From Paracoccaceae bacterium (GTDB taxonomy: Bacteria > Pseudomonadota > Alphaproteobacteria > Rhodobacterales > Rhodobacteraceae): DNA of 64,000 nucleotides. The stretch covers positions 18,669 to 82,668 of the forward strand of contig JAPOXR010000073.1 of NCBI GenBank assembly GCA_026706985.1, written 5' to 3'. The translations under genes and the position numbers were made by a program. Below the pieces are notes generated by a model that ran no database searches, was not told the DNA's origin, and was given only the letters and a program-made list of their open reading frames with translations. This document shows positions 1-9,819 of the stretch, piece after piece (the stretch's first letter is position 1; every line of letters begins with the position of its first letter).

Positions 1-377
1 ACGCGCCAGAGCGGCAACTCCATTTCCCGGCAACGCAGGTCCCAAAGCGCGATATCAACCGCCGAGATTGCGAAGGAAGCGATGCCGCCCCGTCCGACAT
101 AATGGACGTGCCACTGCATGGCGTCATGCAGCGACTCGACACCGGTGGCGTCGCACCCCAACAGAAGCGGAGCCAGGTCATGTTCTATCAGGGCGGCAAC
201 CGCCCGGCCTCCCCGGCCTCCGGTATAGGTATAGCCGGTTCCCTCCGACCCATCCTTCAACCGGACAGTCACTGTGACGATTTCGAAATGCGTATGGTCG
301 CCATGCTTGGCGTCGGACAGGGTTTCGGCCAGCGGGACCTCAAATCTCCGCACGTGAATCTTCTCAATCTGCGACAA
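1..377 (-). CDS. Enolase-superfamily (mandelate racemase / muconate lactonizing) enzyme, N-terminal part only
   Basis: The reverse strand is open from a TTG at 377 to the window edge. It encodes about 125 residues beginning SQIEKIHVRRFEVPL, with a VRLKDGSEGTGYTYTGGRGG segment and then HYVGRGGIASFAISAVDIAL. This is the capping domain of the mandelate racemase / muconate lactonizing enzyme group, where a substrate-covering loop and the AISAVDIALWD helix precede the catalytic barrel. Such enzymes abstract the proton alpha to a carboxylate, commonly in acid-sugar dehydration. The metal-binding barrel lies outside the window, so the substrate cannot be assigned. A GGAG sits about eight bases before the TTG, and no ATG is available upstream in frame. 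It diverges from the MFS transporter with only about 60 bp between the starts, which suggests a shared control region and possibly a shared substrate. Confidence 0.75.
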   Translation of the reverse strand, partial: MSQIEKIHVRRFEVPLAETLSDAKHGDHTHFEIVTVTVRLKDGSEGTGYTYTGGRGGRAVAALIEHDLAPLLLGCDATGVESLHDAMQWHVHYVGRGGIASFAISAVDIALWDLRCREMELPLWR

Positions 378-438
378 ACCGACTCTCCAACTCTGCCCGC
401 CTCTACTTGATCTGAATATCTTCCGGGCCAGGGATTTG

Positions 439-1707
439 ATGAAGGAATCTGTTGCCGAGGCCGGAATCCAGCCTTACGGGAACACGATGTTCGGAATCAA
501 CCTCCCGCGCGAGCGCCGCAATGTCGCGGTGCTGGTTCTGGCGCAGATGACAATCGGCGCCCAGATGCCGATGATTTTCACCATTGGCGGATTGGCGGGT
601 CAAGCCTTGGCTCCGAATGCCTGTTGGGCAACCCTGCCGATTTCGCTCATCGTATTCGGTTCAATGACCGCGGCACAGGGAATGAGCCGGATCATGCAGC
701 GTTACGGCCGCCGGGTCGGATTTGCTCTTGGCTCGCTCGGCGGCGCTTTGGGCGGGCTGATCGGTGCCTTCGCCTTGGTTGAGAACTCCTTCCCGCTGTT
801 CCTGCTCGCATCATATTTCACCGGTATCTATATGTCTTCGCACGGTTTCCTGCGGTTTGCCGCTGCCGACACCGCCTCCGACGAATTCCGTCCAAAAGCG
901 ATTTCCTATGTGATGGCCGGCGGGCTGGTGGCAGCGCTGGTCGGGCCGCAACTGGTCAAGGTCACCGCCGGTAGCATGGTGGTTCCCTTTGCCGGCACCT
1001 ACCTTGCGGTTGTCGCTGTCAATTTATTCGGAGCGCTGATTTTTCTGCTTCTGGATATACCGGTGCCGCGGAAATCCGCCCTTAAAACGGCCAATGTGCG
1101 CAGCTACGGCGAATTGCTCCGCACGCCGAGAATCGCCGTCGCCATCATTTGCGCCATGGTCTCATATGCCTTGATGAACCTGATGATGACCTCCACCCCG
1201 CTGGCGATTGTGGGATGCGGATTCAGCCAGAATCGCGCCGCCGATGTCGTTTCCGCGCATGTCTTTGCCATGTTCGCGCCATCCTTCTTCACCGGACATC
1301 TGATTGCACGCTTCGGCTCGGCCCGGATTGTCGGCGCCGGCCTGGCATTACTGACAGCCGCTGGAGTGACCGGACTGGCCGGTATCGACCTGATGAATTT
1401 CTTCGGCGCGCTCATTCTGTTGGGGCTGGGCTGGAATTTCGGATTCATCGGCGCAACCGCCATGCTGGTTGAATCGCATACCAGCGAAGAGCGCGGCAAG
1501 GTGCAGGGTTTGAATGACATGCTGGTCTTCGGCGGTGTGACCATGGCCTCCCTCGCCTCCGGAACCCTGATGAACTGCACCGGCGGCACCGCTGCCGAGG
1601 GCTGGACCGCGGTCAATTGGGCGATGACTCCCTTCCTTGCAGCCGCCGGAGGATCGTTGCTCTGGTTGATGCTGCGCCGCCAACCTGCCGCCGCAGCACC
1701 GGGCTAA
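439..1707 (+). CDS. Major facilitator superfamily transporter
   Basis: A protein of about 422 residues, almost entirely hydrophobic helices separated by short charged loops, which fits a 12-helix MFS permease in the inner membrane. The short basic loop after the second helix (MQRYGRRVGFALG) matches the usual loop 2-3 region, and similar Gly-rich helix pairs follow through the second half. The start is uncertain. ATG at 439 follows an AGGG, while ATG at 487 (MFGINLPRERRN) begins just before the first helix after a GGGAAC and would also be reasonable. The substrate cannot be read from the sequence. Its divergent neighbour is an enolase-superfamily enzyme, so an organic or sugar acid is possible, but that is a guess. 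It converges on cimA with 15 bp between. Confidence 0.8.
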   Translation: MKESVAEAGIQPYGNTMFGINLPRERRNVAVLVLAQMTIGAQMPMIFTIGGLAGQALAPNACWATLPISLIVFGSMTAAQGMSRIMQRYGRRVGFALGSLGGALGGLIGAFALVENSFPLFLLASYFTGIYMSSHGFLRFAAADTASDEFRPKAISYVMAGGLVAALVGPQLVKVTAGSMVVPFAGTYLAVVAVNLFGALIFLLLDIPVPRKSALKTANVRSYGELLRTPRIAVAIICAMVSYALMNLMMTSTPLAIVGCGFSQNRAADVVSAHVFAMFAPSFFTGHLIARFGSARIVGAGLALLTAAGVTGLAGIDLMNFFGALILLGLGWNFGFIGATAMLVESHTSEERGKVQGLNDMLVFGGVTMASLASGTLMNCTGGTAAEGWTAVNWAMTPFLAAAGGSLLWLMLRRQPAAAAPG

Positions 1708-1722
1708 ATTGTCAAGGGACGG

Positions 1723-3342
1723 CTAAACCGGGGCTTGATCGCGCACCAGTTTCCACCTGACCGCGTCGATATGGGCTTGGAAAGACGCGTCGAGGATATT
1801 CGGCGAAACCCCGACTGTGGACCAGCGCCTGTGCTGCCGGTCTTCGTAATCGATAACGACACGGGTAACCGCTTCGGTGCCGCCGCTGGTGATCCGAACC
1901 TTGTAATCGACGAGCCGCATATCCTCGATGAAGGACTGATAAATCCCGAGATCGCCGCTGACTGCCCGCGCCAACGCATGCACCGGTCCCTTATCGTCTT
2001 TGCCGTTGACGGCGGCGTCGGCGGATGAACGCCGGATCTCGCCGGCCACACGCAACTCAACCTCTGCCCGGGAAGCCGTCCGCATCCGCCCTTCAACCTC
2101 CACATGCTCGATGTTCACGGCGTATTTCACGACGGAAAAATATTCCGGCATGAGTCCAAGCATCCTGCGCGCCAGCAATTCGAATGAAGCCTGTGCGATG
2201 TCGAAGCTGTAGCCTTCATCCTCGCGGCGTTTGATCTCCCGCAGGATATCGCCGATCCGTTGGTCTTTCTGGTCGATCACGATGCCCGCTTCCTTGAGCC
2301 GCTTGACCAGGTTGGAGCGACCGGCCTGGTTTGACATCGGGATATAGGTTCGGTTGCCGACGGTCTCAGGATCGATATGCTCATACGAGGAGGCGAATTT
2401 CGCCACCGCCGAAGCATGGACACCCGCCTTATGGGTGAATGCGGAGGCACCGACATAAGGGGCCGATTTGGCCGGCACCCGGTTCAGAATGTCATCCAGC
2501 AACCGCGAGATCTCGGTAAGGGATTTCAACCCCCTTTCGGATACACCGGTATCAAGGCACGATTTATACGGCTCCTTGAGCAGCAATGTCGGGATCAGGG
2601 AAACCAGATCGGCATTGCCACACCGCTCGCCGAGCCCGTTCAGGGTGCCCTGAATCTGCCTGGCACCCGCGTCAACCGCGGCCAGCGAGGCGGCAACCGC
2701 ATTGCCGGTATCGTTATGGGTGTGAATCCCGAGATTGGCGCCGGGCACGCCTTTGCGAATGACCTCGGCGGTGATCTCGCCGATTTCGCCGGGAAGGGTT
2801 CCCCCGTTGGTATCGCACAGAACAATCCAGCGCGCACCGTTTTCGCGGGCGGCAAGAAGGCACTCCACGGCATAATCCGGATTGGATTTATAGCCATCAA
2901 AAAAATGTTCAGCATCAAACACCGCCTCGATACCCCTGCCCGACAGATGCGCGATGGATTGGCCGATATTGTCAATATTTTCGCTGAGGGTGACGCCGAG
3001 GATTTTTTCCACATGGAAATCATGTGTTTTTCCGAACAGGCACAGAGCGTCTGCCCCTGCATTCACCAATTCCGCCAGAACGCCGTCATTCGCCGCCGAA
3101 CGTCCGGACATCTTTGTCCTTCCGAAAGCCACCACCCTGGCATCGCGGCACTGTGGCCGGCTTTCGAAAAAACCGCTGTCGGTCGGATTGGCACCCGGCC
3201 AGCCGGCTTCAATATAGTCAATGCCCAGCCGATCCAGAGCTTCGGTGAGCAGATACTTATCGTCACCGGAGAATTGAACGCCCATCATCTGCTGGCCATC
3301 CCGCATCGTCGTATCGTAAAGCGTCAATCGTTCTTTCGCCAT
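1723..3342 (-). CDS. cimA: (R)-citramalate synthase, CimA type
   Basis: About 539 residues. The N-terminus LTLYDTTMRDGQQMMGVQFS is the HMGL/LeuA-type signature with the metal-binding Asp, and IHTHNDTGNA carries the metal-binding histidines. The barrel is followed by a C-terminal LeuA-like regulatory domain. The opening and the IDYIEAGWPGANPTD segment resemble the citramalate synthase subgroup rather than LeuA. The reaction condenses pyruvate with acetyl-CoA to citramalate, the threonine-independent route to 2-oxobutanoate and isoleucine. Homocitrate- or isopropylmalate-synthase activity is the alternative. ATG at 3342 has GGTGG nine bases upstream. An ATG at 3351 overlaps the cysS stop as ATGA, so the two genes are co-transcribed and probably translationally coupled whichever start is used. 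Confidence 0.85.
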   Translation of the reverse strand: MAKERLTLYDTTMRDGQQMMGVQFSGDDKYLLTEALDRLGIDYIEAGWPGANPTDSGFFESRPQCRDARVVAFGRTKMSGRSAANDGVLAELVNAGADALCLFGKTHDFHVEKILGVTLSENIDNIGQSIAHLSGRGIEAVFDAEHFFDGYKSNPDYAVECLLAARENGARWIVLCDTNGGTLPGEIGEITAEVIRKGVPGANLGIHTHNDTGNAVAASLAAVDAGARQIQGTLNGLGERCGNADLVSLIPTLLLKEPYKSCLDTGVSERGLKSLTEISRLLDDILNRVPAKSAPYVGASAFTHKAGVHASAVAKFASSYEHIDPETVGNRTYIPMSNQAGRSNLVKRLKEAGIVIDQKDQRIGDILREIKRREDEGYSFDIAQASFELLARRMLGLMPEYFSVVKYAVNIEHVEVEGRMRTASRAEVELRVAGEIRRSSADAAVNGKDDKGPVHALARAVSGDLGIYQSFIEDMRLVDYKVRITSGGTEAVTRVVIDYEDRQHRRWSTVGVSPNILDASFQAHIDAVRWKLVRDQAPV

Positions 3343-3347
3343 TGCTC

Positions 3348-4751
3348 TCATCCACCTTTCGAACCGGGCTCAGCCAAACCGGCAGGTTCGTATTGACTCG
3401 TCTTGCTCCACACCGTGCCGTGCGGCCCGTCGCTGATTTCGACACCGGCACCGGCAAGCCGGTCACGAATCCTGTCGGCCTCCGAAAAATCCTTCCGCTT
3501 CCGGGCGTCGTCGCGCGCCCGCATCAGTTCTTCGACCAGTTGATCGCCGGGAACCGCCTGTGTTTCCCCGGGCATGTGCATCGGCAATCCCAGAAACTCA
3601 GCCGACGCCTTCAGCTGCGCCGCTTCACCCGAATTCGCCAGCCGGTGCAGTTCGCTGATGGCCTTCGGTGTGTTCAGATCGTCCGCCAGGGCCTGCAGAA
3701 CCGCCGGTGCCGGCTGTCCGCCGTCATCCGCGGCGAGCTTCCGCCAACGGCGTAGAATCCGGCGCGCTTCCTCCGCCTTCCGCGTGGTCCAGTCCAATGG
3801 TTGCCGGTAATGGGCGGAAAGCAGCACGAAGCGGATGACCCCGCCATCGATGCCCCTGTCCAGCAAATCCCTGACTGTGACGAAATTGCCGAGGCTTTTG
3901 GCCATTTTCTCACCTTCAACCTGCACAAAACCATTATGCATCCACAGTTTCGCAAACCCGCCGCCGGGGCAGGCGCACCGGCTCTGAGCCAGTTCATTCT
4001 CGTGATGCGGAAACACCAGGTCGATGCCGCCACCATGAATATCAAAACTCTCACCCAGTAATTCCCGGCACATCGCTGAACACTCTATGTGCCACCCCGG
4101 CCGCCCCCGTCCCCATGGTGAATCCCAGCCCGGCAACTCATCGGAAGACGGTTTCCACAGCACGAAATCCGTGGTGTTCCTTTTGTAGGGTGCGACTTCC
4201 ACGCGGGCACCGGCCTGCATCTCGTCGAGACTGCGGTTCGCCAGCCTGCCATAGCCGGCAAAGCTGGATGTATTGAAAAGCACATGTCTCCCGGCCGAAT
4301 AGGCATGCCCCTGCGCAACCAGCGCCTCGATCATGCTGATCATTGCCGGCACGAATTCGGTTGCCCGCGGTTCAAATGTCGGCCTCAGGACATTCAGGGA
4401 CCGCATGTCCTCACGGTACCAGCGGATGGTCTGGTCGGTGATGGAGCGGATAATCTCGACCAGGGAGCGTTCGTCACCGTCTTGCCGCAGCGACGCGGCA
4501 CGCGCATTGATCTTGTCGTCGATGTCGGTGATGTTTCTGGCATAGGTGACATTACCGGAACCGTGGATGAAGCGCAGAAGCCGAAACAGCAGATCAAAGA
4601 CCACCGCCGGACGGGCGTTACCGATATGCGCCCGGTCGTAGACTGTCGGACCGCATGCGTAAATGCGGACATTCCGCGGATCAATCGGGCGAAATGGTTC
4701 TCGCCGCCGACTGGCGGTGTTGAAAAACACAGGCTCTTTCATTCCACTCAT
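3348..4751 (-). CDS. cysS: Cysteinyl-tRNA synthetase
   Basis: About 467 residues, the normal length for bacterial CysS, a cytoplasmic class I synthetase that charges tRNA-Cys. Visible signatures are ACGPTVYD with a zinc-ligand Cys near residue 33, HIGNAR (the HIGH motif), HIECSAM and FPHHENE with the remaining zinc ligands, and [10 protein letters not shown] in place of KMSKS. I chose ATG at 4751 because GGAGG lies seven bases upstream. The open frame continues about 53 codons further upstream, but that extension lacks family features. It is the upstream gene of a two-gene unit with cimA and diverges from the aminotransferase at 4952. Confidence 0.95.
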   Translation of the reverse strand: MSGMKEPVFFNTASRRREPFRPIDPRNVRIYACGPTVYDRAHIGNARPAVVFDLLFRLLRFIHGSGNVTYARNITDIDDKINARAASLRQDGDERSLVEIIRSITDQTIRWYREDMRSLNVLRPTFEPRATEFVPAMISMIEALVAQGHAYSAGRHVLFNTSSFAGYGRLANRSLDEMQAGARVEVAPYKRNTTDFVLWKPSSDELPGWDSPWGRGRPGWHIECSAMCRELLGESFDIHGGGIDLVFPHHENELAQSRCACPGGGFAKLWMHNGFVQVEGEKMAKSLGNFVTVRDLLDRGIDGGVIRFVLLSAHYRQPLDWTTRKAEEARRILRRWRKLAADDGGQPAPAVLQALADDLNTPKAISELHRLANSGEAAQLKASAEFLGLPMHMPGETQAVPGDQLVEELMRARDDARKRKDFSEADRIRDRLAGAGVEISDGPHGTVWSKTSQYEPAGLAEPGSKGG

Positions 4752-4951
4752 CACGCGCCCTCCGGTCGCTGCCGGCGCCGGCTTCCCCTGGGTTAATTTG
4801 TGATAGGAAAATACGGCGCGGCTGACGAGGTCAGCCGATAATGCTAATCCCGATTTTGCATTGTGCCGCTGCCATGGCGGGCCTATGAACCATTTTCCGA
4901 CGAATTGCAACTTCGGTGAATTCGGCGGGTTTCATGAAGTCGGGGAACCAT

Positions 4952-6142
4952 ATGCAACTGTCCGAGCGGGTGAGGCATATGTCAGGTGCCGATGCGGGTG
5001 CCTGGATTCCCTATTACCGGGCCAGAGAGATGATCGAGGCAGGTGAGACTGTCACCGACCTCACGATTGGCGACCACGATATCAGCACCTCGAGTGACAT
5101 TCTCGAACAGATGCACCGAAGCGCAATGGGCGGCAAAACCGGGTACACCGTTATTCCGGGTATCCGCAGCCTGCGTGATGCTGTTGCCGAACGGATTCAA
5201 TCCCGCACCGGTGTCCCGACAACCTATCAGAACGTTGTCATTACCAGCGGCGGCCAGGGGGCATTGATCGCCGCCCATCTGGCATTGTTGGACGCCGGCG
5301 ACCGGGCAGTCTACGGCGAGCCCTACTACCCGACCTATCCCGGCACTATCAGTGCTGCCGGCGGAACCCCTGTAGCCTTGCCGATGCGGCCGGAAAACGG
5401 TTTTCGTCCACATGCGGATGATCTTGACCGGGTCGCCGAGGGCACGAAAACAATCCTGTTCAATTCGCCGAATAATCCAACCGGCGCCGTGTATCCACTG
5501 AGCACGCTGAAAGACATTGCCCGCACAGCCGCGAAGCACCGGCTTTGGGTGATTTCCGACGAAGTCTATGACACCCAGCTCTGGCAGGGGGAGCATATCT
5601 CAATCCGTTCGCTGCCGGATATGGCTGAAAGGACATTCGTGATCGGTTCCATGTCGAAGGGATATGCGATGACTGGTTCGCGCGTGGGGTGGCTCGCCGG
5701 TCCCGCGGCCAGGATCTCGGCGCTCGAAGAACTCCTGACAGTAGTCAATTTCGGTATCCCTGAATTCATCCAGGAAGCCGCGCTTTACGCGCTCAACCAG
5801 GGTTCCGCGCTTGAGAGGCGGATCGCCGAACCCTACCGCCTGCGGCGGCAGGCGGCCCTCGATGTGCTCGCCGGGCGTAACGCCGTCAGGTTACTGCCCC
5901 CGGACGGCGCCATGTACCTGATGCTGGATATCCGTTCGACCGGTTTGAGTGGAACCGATTTTTCCACCCGGCTGCTGGACCGGGAACAGATCGCGGTCAT
6001 GCCGGGCGAGAGTTTCGGTCGATCAGCAGCCGGGCATATCAGAATCGCCATGACCACCGGCGAAACCAGCCTCGCCGACGCACTCGACCGGATCGCTGGA
6101 TTCGCGGAAGCGTTGGCGGCACAAAAGAATGAACGAGATTAG
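4952..6142 (+). CDS. PLP-dependent aminotransferase, class I/II
   Basis: About 396 residues with the fold-type I aminotransferase pattern: a glycine-rich cofactor loop (ITSGGQGALIAA), NSPNNPTGAVYP, ISDEVYD, and the Schiff-base lysine in SMSKGYAMTGSRVGW. A C-terminal Arg in GHIRIAMTTG should bind the substrate carboxylate. It moves amino groups between an amino acid and a 2-oxoacid in the cytoplasm; aspartate, alanine or aromatic amino acids are all possible. ATG at 4952 is preferred over ATG at 4916 because GGGGA sits directly upstream. The next gene, a PLP decarboxylase, starts two bases after its stop, so the two are one transcription unit and may act on the same amino acid. Confidence 0.88.
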   Translation: MQLSERVRHMSGADAGAWIPYYRAREMIEAGETVTDLTIGDHDISTSSDILEQMHRSAMGGKTGYTVIPGIRSLRDAVAERIQSRTGVPTTYQNVVITSGGQGALIAAHLALLDAGDRAVYGEPYYPTYPGTISAAGGTPVALPMRPENGFRPHADDLDRVAEGTKTILFNSPNNPTGAVYPLSTLKDIARTAAKHRLWVISDEVYDTQLWQGEHISIRSLPDMAERTFVIGSMSKGYAMTGSRVGWLAGPAARISALEELLTVVNFGIPEFIQEAALYALNQGSALERRIAEPYRLRRQAALDVLAGRNAVRLLPPDGAMYLMLDIRSTGLSGTDFSTRLLDREQIAVMPGESFGRSAAGHIRIAMTTGETSLADALDRIAGFAEALAAQKNERD

Positions 6143-6144
6143 TC

Positions 6145-7581
6145 GTGCAATATAGTGATCTCTCCCACTGGGCCGCACGGGCCGGAAAATGGGCAGCCGG
6201 CTATTACAGCGGCCTGCGTGACCGGCCGGTCAGGTCGAAACTGGATCCGGGGGAGTTTCTGCGTCAGATTCCCCTGGCGGCACCGGAAGAGCCGGAGCCG
6301 ATGGAGCGCCTGTTTGCGGATTTCGAGACGATGATCCCGGACGCCATGACCCACTGGCAGCACCCTAGATTTTTCGCTTATTTTCCTGCCAACGCCGCGC
6401 CGGCTTCGATTTTAGCGGAACAGTTGATCAGCTCACTGGCCTGCAACTGCATGCTTTGGCAGACATCGCCGGCGGGAACCGAATTGGAAATCCGCATGCT
6501 TGAATGGTTTCGGGAGGCGGTGGCGCTGCCACCCGGATTTTCCGGATTGATTCACGACAGTGCCACCACCTCCACCCTGTGCGCAGTGTTGACGATGCGT
6601 GAGCGGGCACTTCAATGGCAGGGTCTCGCCGAGGGTCTCAGCGGCTCGCCGCGGCTGCGCATTTATGCGAGTGAGGAAAATCACTCCTCAATCGACAAGG
6701 CGGCGCGATTGTCCGGCATAGGACAGTCCAATCTGGTCAAAATCGCAACCGATGAATCCTTGGCCATGCATCCGGCGGCGCTGCGCAAGGCGATCGAAGA
6801 AGATTTGGCCGCCGGCCTTACCCCTGCCGGGGTCGTGGTTTGTGTCGGCGGAACCGCGAACGGAGCCTTTGATAAGGTCCGTGAGACAATAGAGATGGCA
6901 AAGGAATTCGACCTTTACTGCCATGCCGACGCGGCCTGGGCCGGCTCGGCGATGCTGTGCCCGGAATTCAGATGGCTCTGGGATGGCATTGAAAATGCCG
7001 ATTCCATTGTTATCAACCCCAATAAATGGGCTGGTGTGCAGATGGATTGCTCGATTCAGTTTCTCGCCGAACCCGATCAGCAGGCGTCAACTGTTGGTAT
7101 GCGTCCTGAATATCTGAAAACGCACGGAAAAGGCGGAATGGTGGATTTCAATGAGCTCACCATTCCGCTCGGACGTCGATTCCGCGCCCTGAAATTATGG
7201 TTCGTGTTCCGCGCCTACGGGTTGGCAGGGTTGCGCGAAATGTTCCGCAATCACGTCAAATGGATCAGGGCGGCGGAGTTGAAGCTCGGTGCTGAGCCGG
7301 ATATCGAAATTGTTACCAGCAGCCCGCTGGCACTGTTTTCATTCCGCCTTGCGCCCGCGGGTGGCGATGCGGACAGGCTGACAGAATTGCTTCTCCAGCG
7401 GATCAATGATGATGGACGCATCTACCTGACCCCGTCCGCCCATAGGGGGCGCAACGCCATCCGAATGACCGCCGGAACCTTTTCCTGTACCGAAGAGGAT
7501 GTGATGTCCGCCTGTCAGGTGATCCGTGAAATGGCCTCCTCACTCACCGGCGCCGTCAAGCCATCGCCGGCGTCGCGTTGA
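6145..7581 (+). CDS. PLP-dependent (aromatic) amino acid decarboxylase family protein
   Basis: 478 residues of the group II decarboxylase family (DOPA / tyrosine / tryptophan decarboxylase type). The N-terminal THWQHPRFFAYFPA segment, HDSATTSTLCAV, HADAAWAGSA with the cofactor-ring Asp, and INPNKWAGVQMDCS with the PLP lysine are all characteristic. The enzyme should convert an L-amino acid to its amine and CO2. Which amino acid cannot be decided by eye. The start is GTG, two bases after the stop of the aminotransferase. The 3' end overlaps the convergent desaturase gene by 26 bp. Length and motif set look complete, so I see no sign of decay. Confidence 0.88.
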   Translation: MQYSDLSHWAARAGKWAAGYYSGLRDRPVRSKLDPGEFLRQIPLAAPEEPEPMERLFADFETMIPDAMTHWQHPRFFAYFPANAAPASILAEQLISSLACNCMLWQTSPAGTELEIRMLEWFREAVALPPGFSGLIHDSATTSTLCAVLTMRERALQWQGLAEGLSGSPRLRIYASEENHSSIDKAARLSGIGQSNLVKIATDESLAMHPAALRKAIEEDLAAGLTPAGVVVCVGGTANGAFDKVRETIEMAKEFDLYCHADAAWAGSAMLCPEFRWLWDGIENADSIVINPNKWAGVQMDCSIQFLAEPDQQASTVGMRPEYLKTHGKGGMVDFNELTIPLGRRFRALKLWFVFRAYGLAGLREMFRNHVKWIRAAELKLGAEPDIEIVTSSPLALFSFRLAPAGGDADRLTELLLQRINDDGRIYLTPSAHRGRNAIRMTAGTFSCTEEDVMSACQVIREMASSLTGAVKPSPASR

Positions 7582-8635
7582 AGGCCATTGCGTCCGGATG
7601 CGGCTTGCCGGCATGTGGCGGCAGCTGGCGGCGCACGAAATAGCACGGCTCGCGCAGTTGTCTGCGAAGAGCCGGTATCATTTCCCGATAAGCAGCGATC
7701 ATCCCGCTATAGGCGGGGGGACAATCGGCTTTGATTTCTTCATGCAGGTCCGGAAGTGCATAAAACGGCACCATCGGGAACATGTGATGTTCCACATGGT
7801 AGTTCATGTTTGAATAGATGAAGCTGAGAACCGGGCCAAGATAGATGGTACGGGTGTTCAAACGGTGATCGGGTATGTCCTCGGCCAGTCCGGCATGCTG
7901 CGTCGCCGCCAGCGCACTGTGCACCCATGATCCATAAAATGTCGGAAGACCAGCGAAGAGCAGCGGCAAAAGGCTGCCCATCGAAATTGACATCAGCGCG
8001 AGTGCCATCAGCGAACCGGTTTGAAGCCGCGCATGCAAAAAAATCTTCGGTCGTTCGCTTTCCGGAACATATTGTGCTTCATCATCCGAAAGCTTGGCAA
8101 AACACAGGCGGAAGGTGCGCCCGAGCTCATTCAGACCCGCCTTCAGATGCAGAACATTCAAAAACATACCCCACACATCCGGCGGCCGGGGATACGCGAT
8201 TTCCGGGTCCCGCCCCACAATAATTGTATCTGTATGGTGCCGTGCGTGACTCCAACGCCAGAGATATGGATTCTTAAAGGACATGAACCCCAGCACGATC
8301 AGGAAAGATTCGTTAACGGCTTTAGTTCGAAACGGCGTTCCATGCAGACATTCATGGAACCTGGATTCTGCGCATGAACCGTATAAAACACCGTAAAGCA
8401 GAAATGCGGGCACCGCATACCAACTGCCGATGCTCAGATATGCCAATACACCGGCAGCAGCCAGCGACGCTGTCCAGATCGTATAGTTCCGCAGAACCAC
8501 CGCATTGTTGCGCCGCATCAACTGCTTCATGCGCCTGCGCGGCACTGGACACATATACCAGTCACTGTGCCGGTAGCTGACCGGGTCGGTGCTGCCAGTG
8601 AGACTATAGTCCCGGGATTTCGGCGAATCACCCAT
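7556..8635 (-). CDS. Membrane fatty acid desaturase
   Basis: 359 residues with the three histidine clusters of the membrane di-iron desaturase/hydroxylase superfamily in correct order: HECLH near residue 95, HARHH about 35 residues later, and NYHVEHH in the C-terminal third. Hydrophobic helices lie before the first box and between the second and third, as in integral-membrane desaturases. It would use O2 and an electron donor to desaturate or hydroxylate a lipid acyl chain or similar hydrophobic substrate. Regioselectivity is not readable. ATG at 8635 has GGAG upstream. It diverges from the LacI-type regulator across 143 bp that hold the palindromic operator, so its promoter could also be affected by that regulator. 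Confidence 0.85.
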   Translation of the reverse strand: MGDSPKSRDYSLTGSTDPVSYRHSDWYMCPVPRRRMKQLMRRNNAVVLRNYTIWTASLAAAGVLAYLSIGSWYAVPAFLLYGVLYGSCAESRFHECLHGTPFRTKAVNESFLIVLGFMSFKNPYLWRWSHARHHTDTIIVGRDPEIAYPRPPDVWGMFLNVLHLKAGLNELGRTFRLCFAKLSDDEAQYVPESERPKIFLHARLQTGSLMALALMSISMGSLLPLLFAGLPTFYGSWVHSALAATQHAGLAEDIPDHRLNTRTIYLGPVLSFIYSNMNYHVEHHMFPMVPFYALPDLHEEIKADCPPAYSGMIAAYREMIPALRRQLREPCYFVRRQLPPHAGKPHPDAMAFNATPAMA

Positions 8636-8744
8636 TGCGGAGCACTCCGATATTGATTGTTATTTGCCTAGAATTGGCCAATCTGGAGCAAATTCAACAA
8701 TATTGGAGAATTATATTGCATTTCTATCCATTTCATCAGAATTT

Positions 8745-8761
8745 TGGATAGTATCTATCCA
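8745..8761. promoter_or_regulatory. Palindromic operator upstream of the LacI-type gene
   Basis: TGGATAGTATCTATCCA is a perfect 17-bp inverted repeat (arms 8745-8751 and 8755-8761) ending just before the AAAGGAAG ribosome-binding site of the regulator at 8779. A further half-site CTATCCA lies at 8724-8730 in the spacing of a second inverted pair. The position and symmetry fit autoregulation by the LacI-family product. Confidence 0.65.
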
Positions 8762-8778
8762 GAAAGGAAGTAACTGTC

Positions 8779-9792
8779 ATGGCAAAACGCGCCACTGTCG
8801 CCGATGTTGCGCGGCAAGCCGGAGTGAGTGTCGCCACGGTCGACCGCGTATTGAACGGCCGGAGACGGGTCAGGCCGGCCACCGCTGAAGCAGTCCATAC
8901 AGCAGCAGCCGAGGTTGGCTACCATGCTGCCCCGTTGCTGGCCATGCGCGCCAGGCAATTGGTTCCTTACAGAAAATTTGGATTTGTGCTGCAGAAAGAG
9001 TCAAAAGAATTCTACCGTGGGCTTGCTGATTCACTTCGATCACAAACCGCGGATCTGACCGTCTGCAACGCGACATGCGTTATCCGGTTCGTTAACGAAC
9101 TTGCGGCAGCGCCGATCGTGCAGGCGATGCGTGATCTTGCCGATGAACAGGTCAGTTCAATTGGCGTAGTCGCGCTGGAGCATCCCCATATCAATGATGA
9201 GACGAAGCGACTCTCCCGGAGCGGAATTCCTGTATGGGCACTGCTCAGCAGCCTGTCGGCGCCTGAAGTTGCGGGCTATATAGGCATTGACGCCCGAAAA
9301 GCGGGACGAACGGCTGCCTGGGGCATATCCAAATGTGCCCGACCCGGCTCTGGAATCGGAGTTTTGGTCGGCAGCCATCGATACCGGTCGCATGATGACC
9401 GGGAAGGCGGTTTCCGATCATTCTTTCGGGAATGCGCACCCGAGTTCCAACTGCTTCCGTCCATTTCATATCTCGACAACAGTGCCGGTGCGTATGAAGC
9501 AACATCTGAGCTGGTCACGCGTTATCCTGAACTTGGCGGATTATACATCATCGGCGGCGGTTGCAGCGGTGCCGTGCGGGTACTGCGCGAGGAATCCACC
9601 GCTCCAGGGATTGCGGTGGTCTGCCACGAACTGACGCCGCTGACACGTGATGCGTTGATTGACGGAATTGCGGACCTGGTCATCCAGTCGCCGATTGAAG
9701 CCATTGCGGAAGCGGCTGTACGTGCGCTTGCCGGCATCGACCCGCGCCCGAAACCACTTGAATTCCGTATATGGGTTTCAGAAAATATTTGA
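8779..9792 (+). CDS. LacI-family transcriptional regulator
   Basis: 337 residues. The first 50 form the LacI helix-turn-helix plus hinge (VADVARQAGVSVATVDRVLN followed by the RRRVRPATAEAV hinge region). The rest is a periplasmic-binding-protein-like sensor domain with YIGIDARKAGRTAAWGI and LYIIGGGCSGAVRVL. Members with VATVDRVLN in the recognition helix are common in sugar and polyol operons. ATG at 8779 has a good AAAGGAAG. A perfect palindrome lies immediately upstream, and the TRAP operon starts 204 bp downstream on the same strand. The effector is therefore probably the TRAP substrate or a breakdown intermediate; that is inference from position. Confidence 0.9.
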   Translation: MAKRATVADVARQAGVSVATVDRVLNGRRRVRPATAEAVHTAAAEVGYHAAPLLAMRARQLVPYRKFGFVLQKESKEFYRGLADSLRSQTADLTVCNATCVIRFVNELAAAPIVQAMRDLADEQVSSIGVVALEHPHINDETKRLSRSGIPVWALLSSLSAPEVAGYIGIDARKAGRTAAWGISKCARPGSGIGVLVGSHRYRSHDDREGGFRSFFRECAPEFQLLPSISYLDNSAGAYEATSELVTRYPELGGLYIIGGGCSGAVRVLREESTAPGIAVVCHELTPLTRDALIDGIADLVIQSPIEAIAEAAVRALAGIDPRPKPLEFRIWVSENI

Positions 9793-9819
9793 TCCCCTTT
9801 CATCACCGCGGACGTCCGA

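Noticed and set aside
2377..3396. Long forward open frame of 339 codons opposite cimA
   Set aside because: It lies antisense to a clear cimA gene and encodes a low-complexity, Arg-rich protein with no family match. It is a GC-rich shadow frame.
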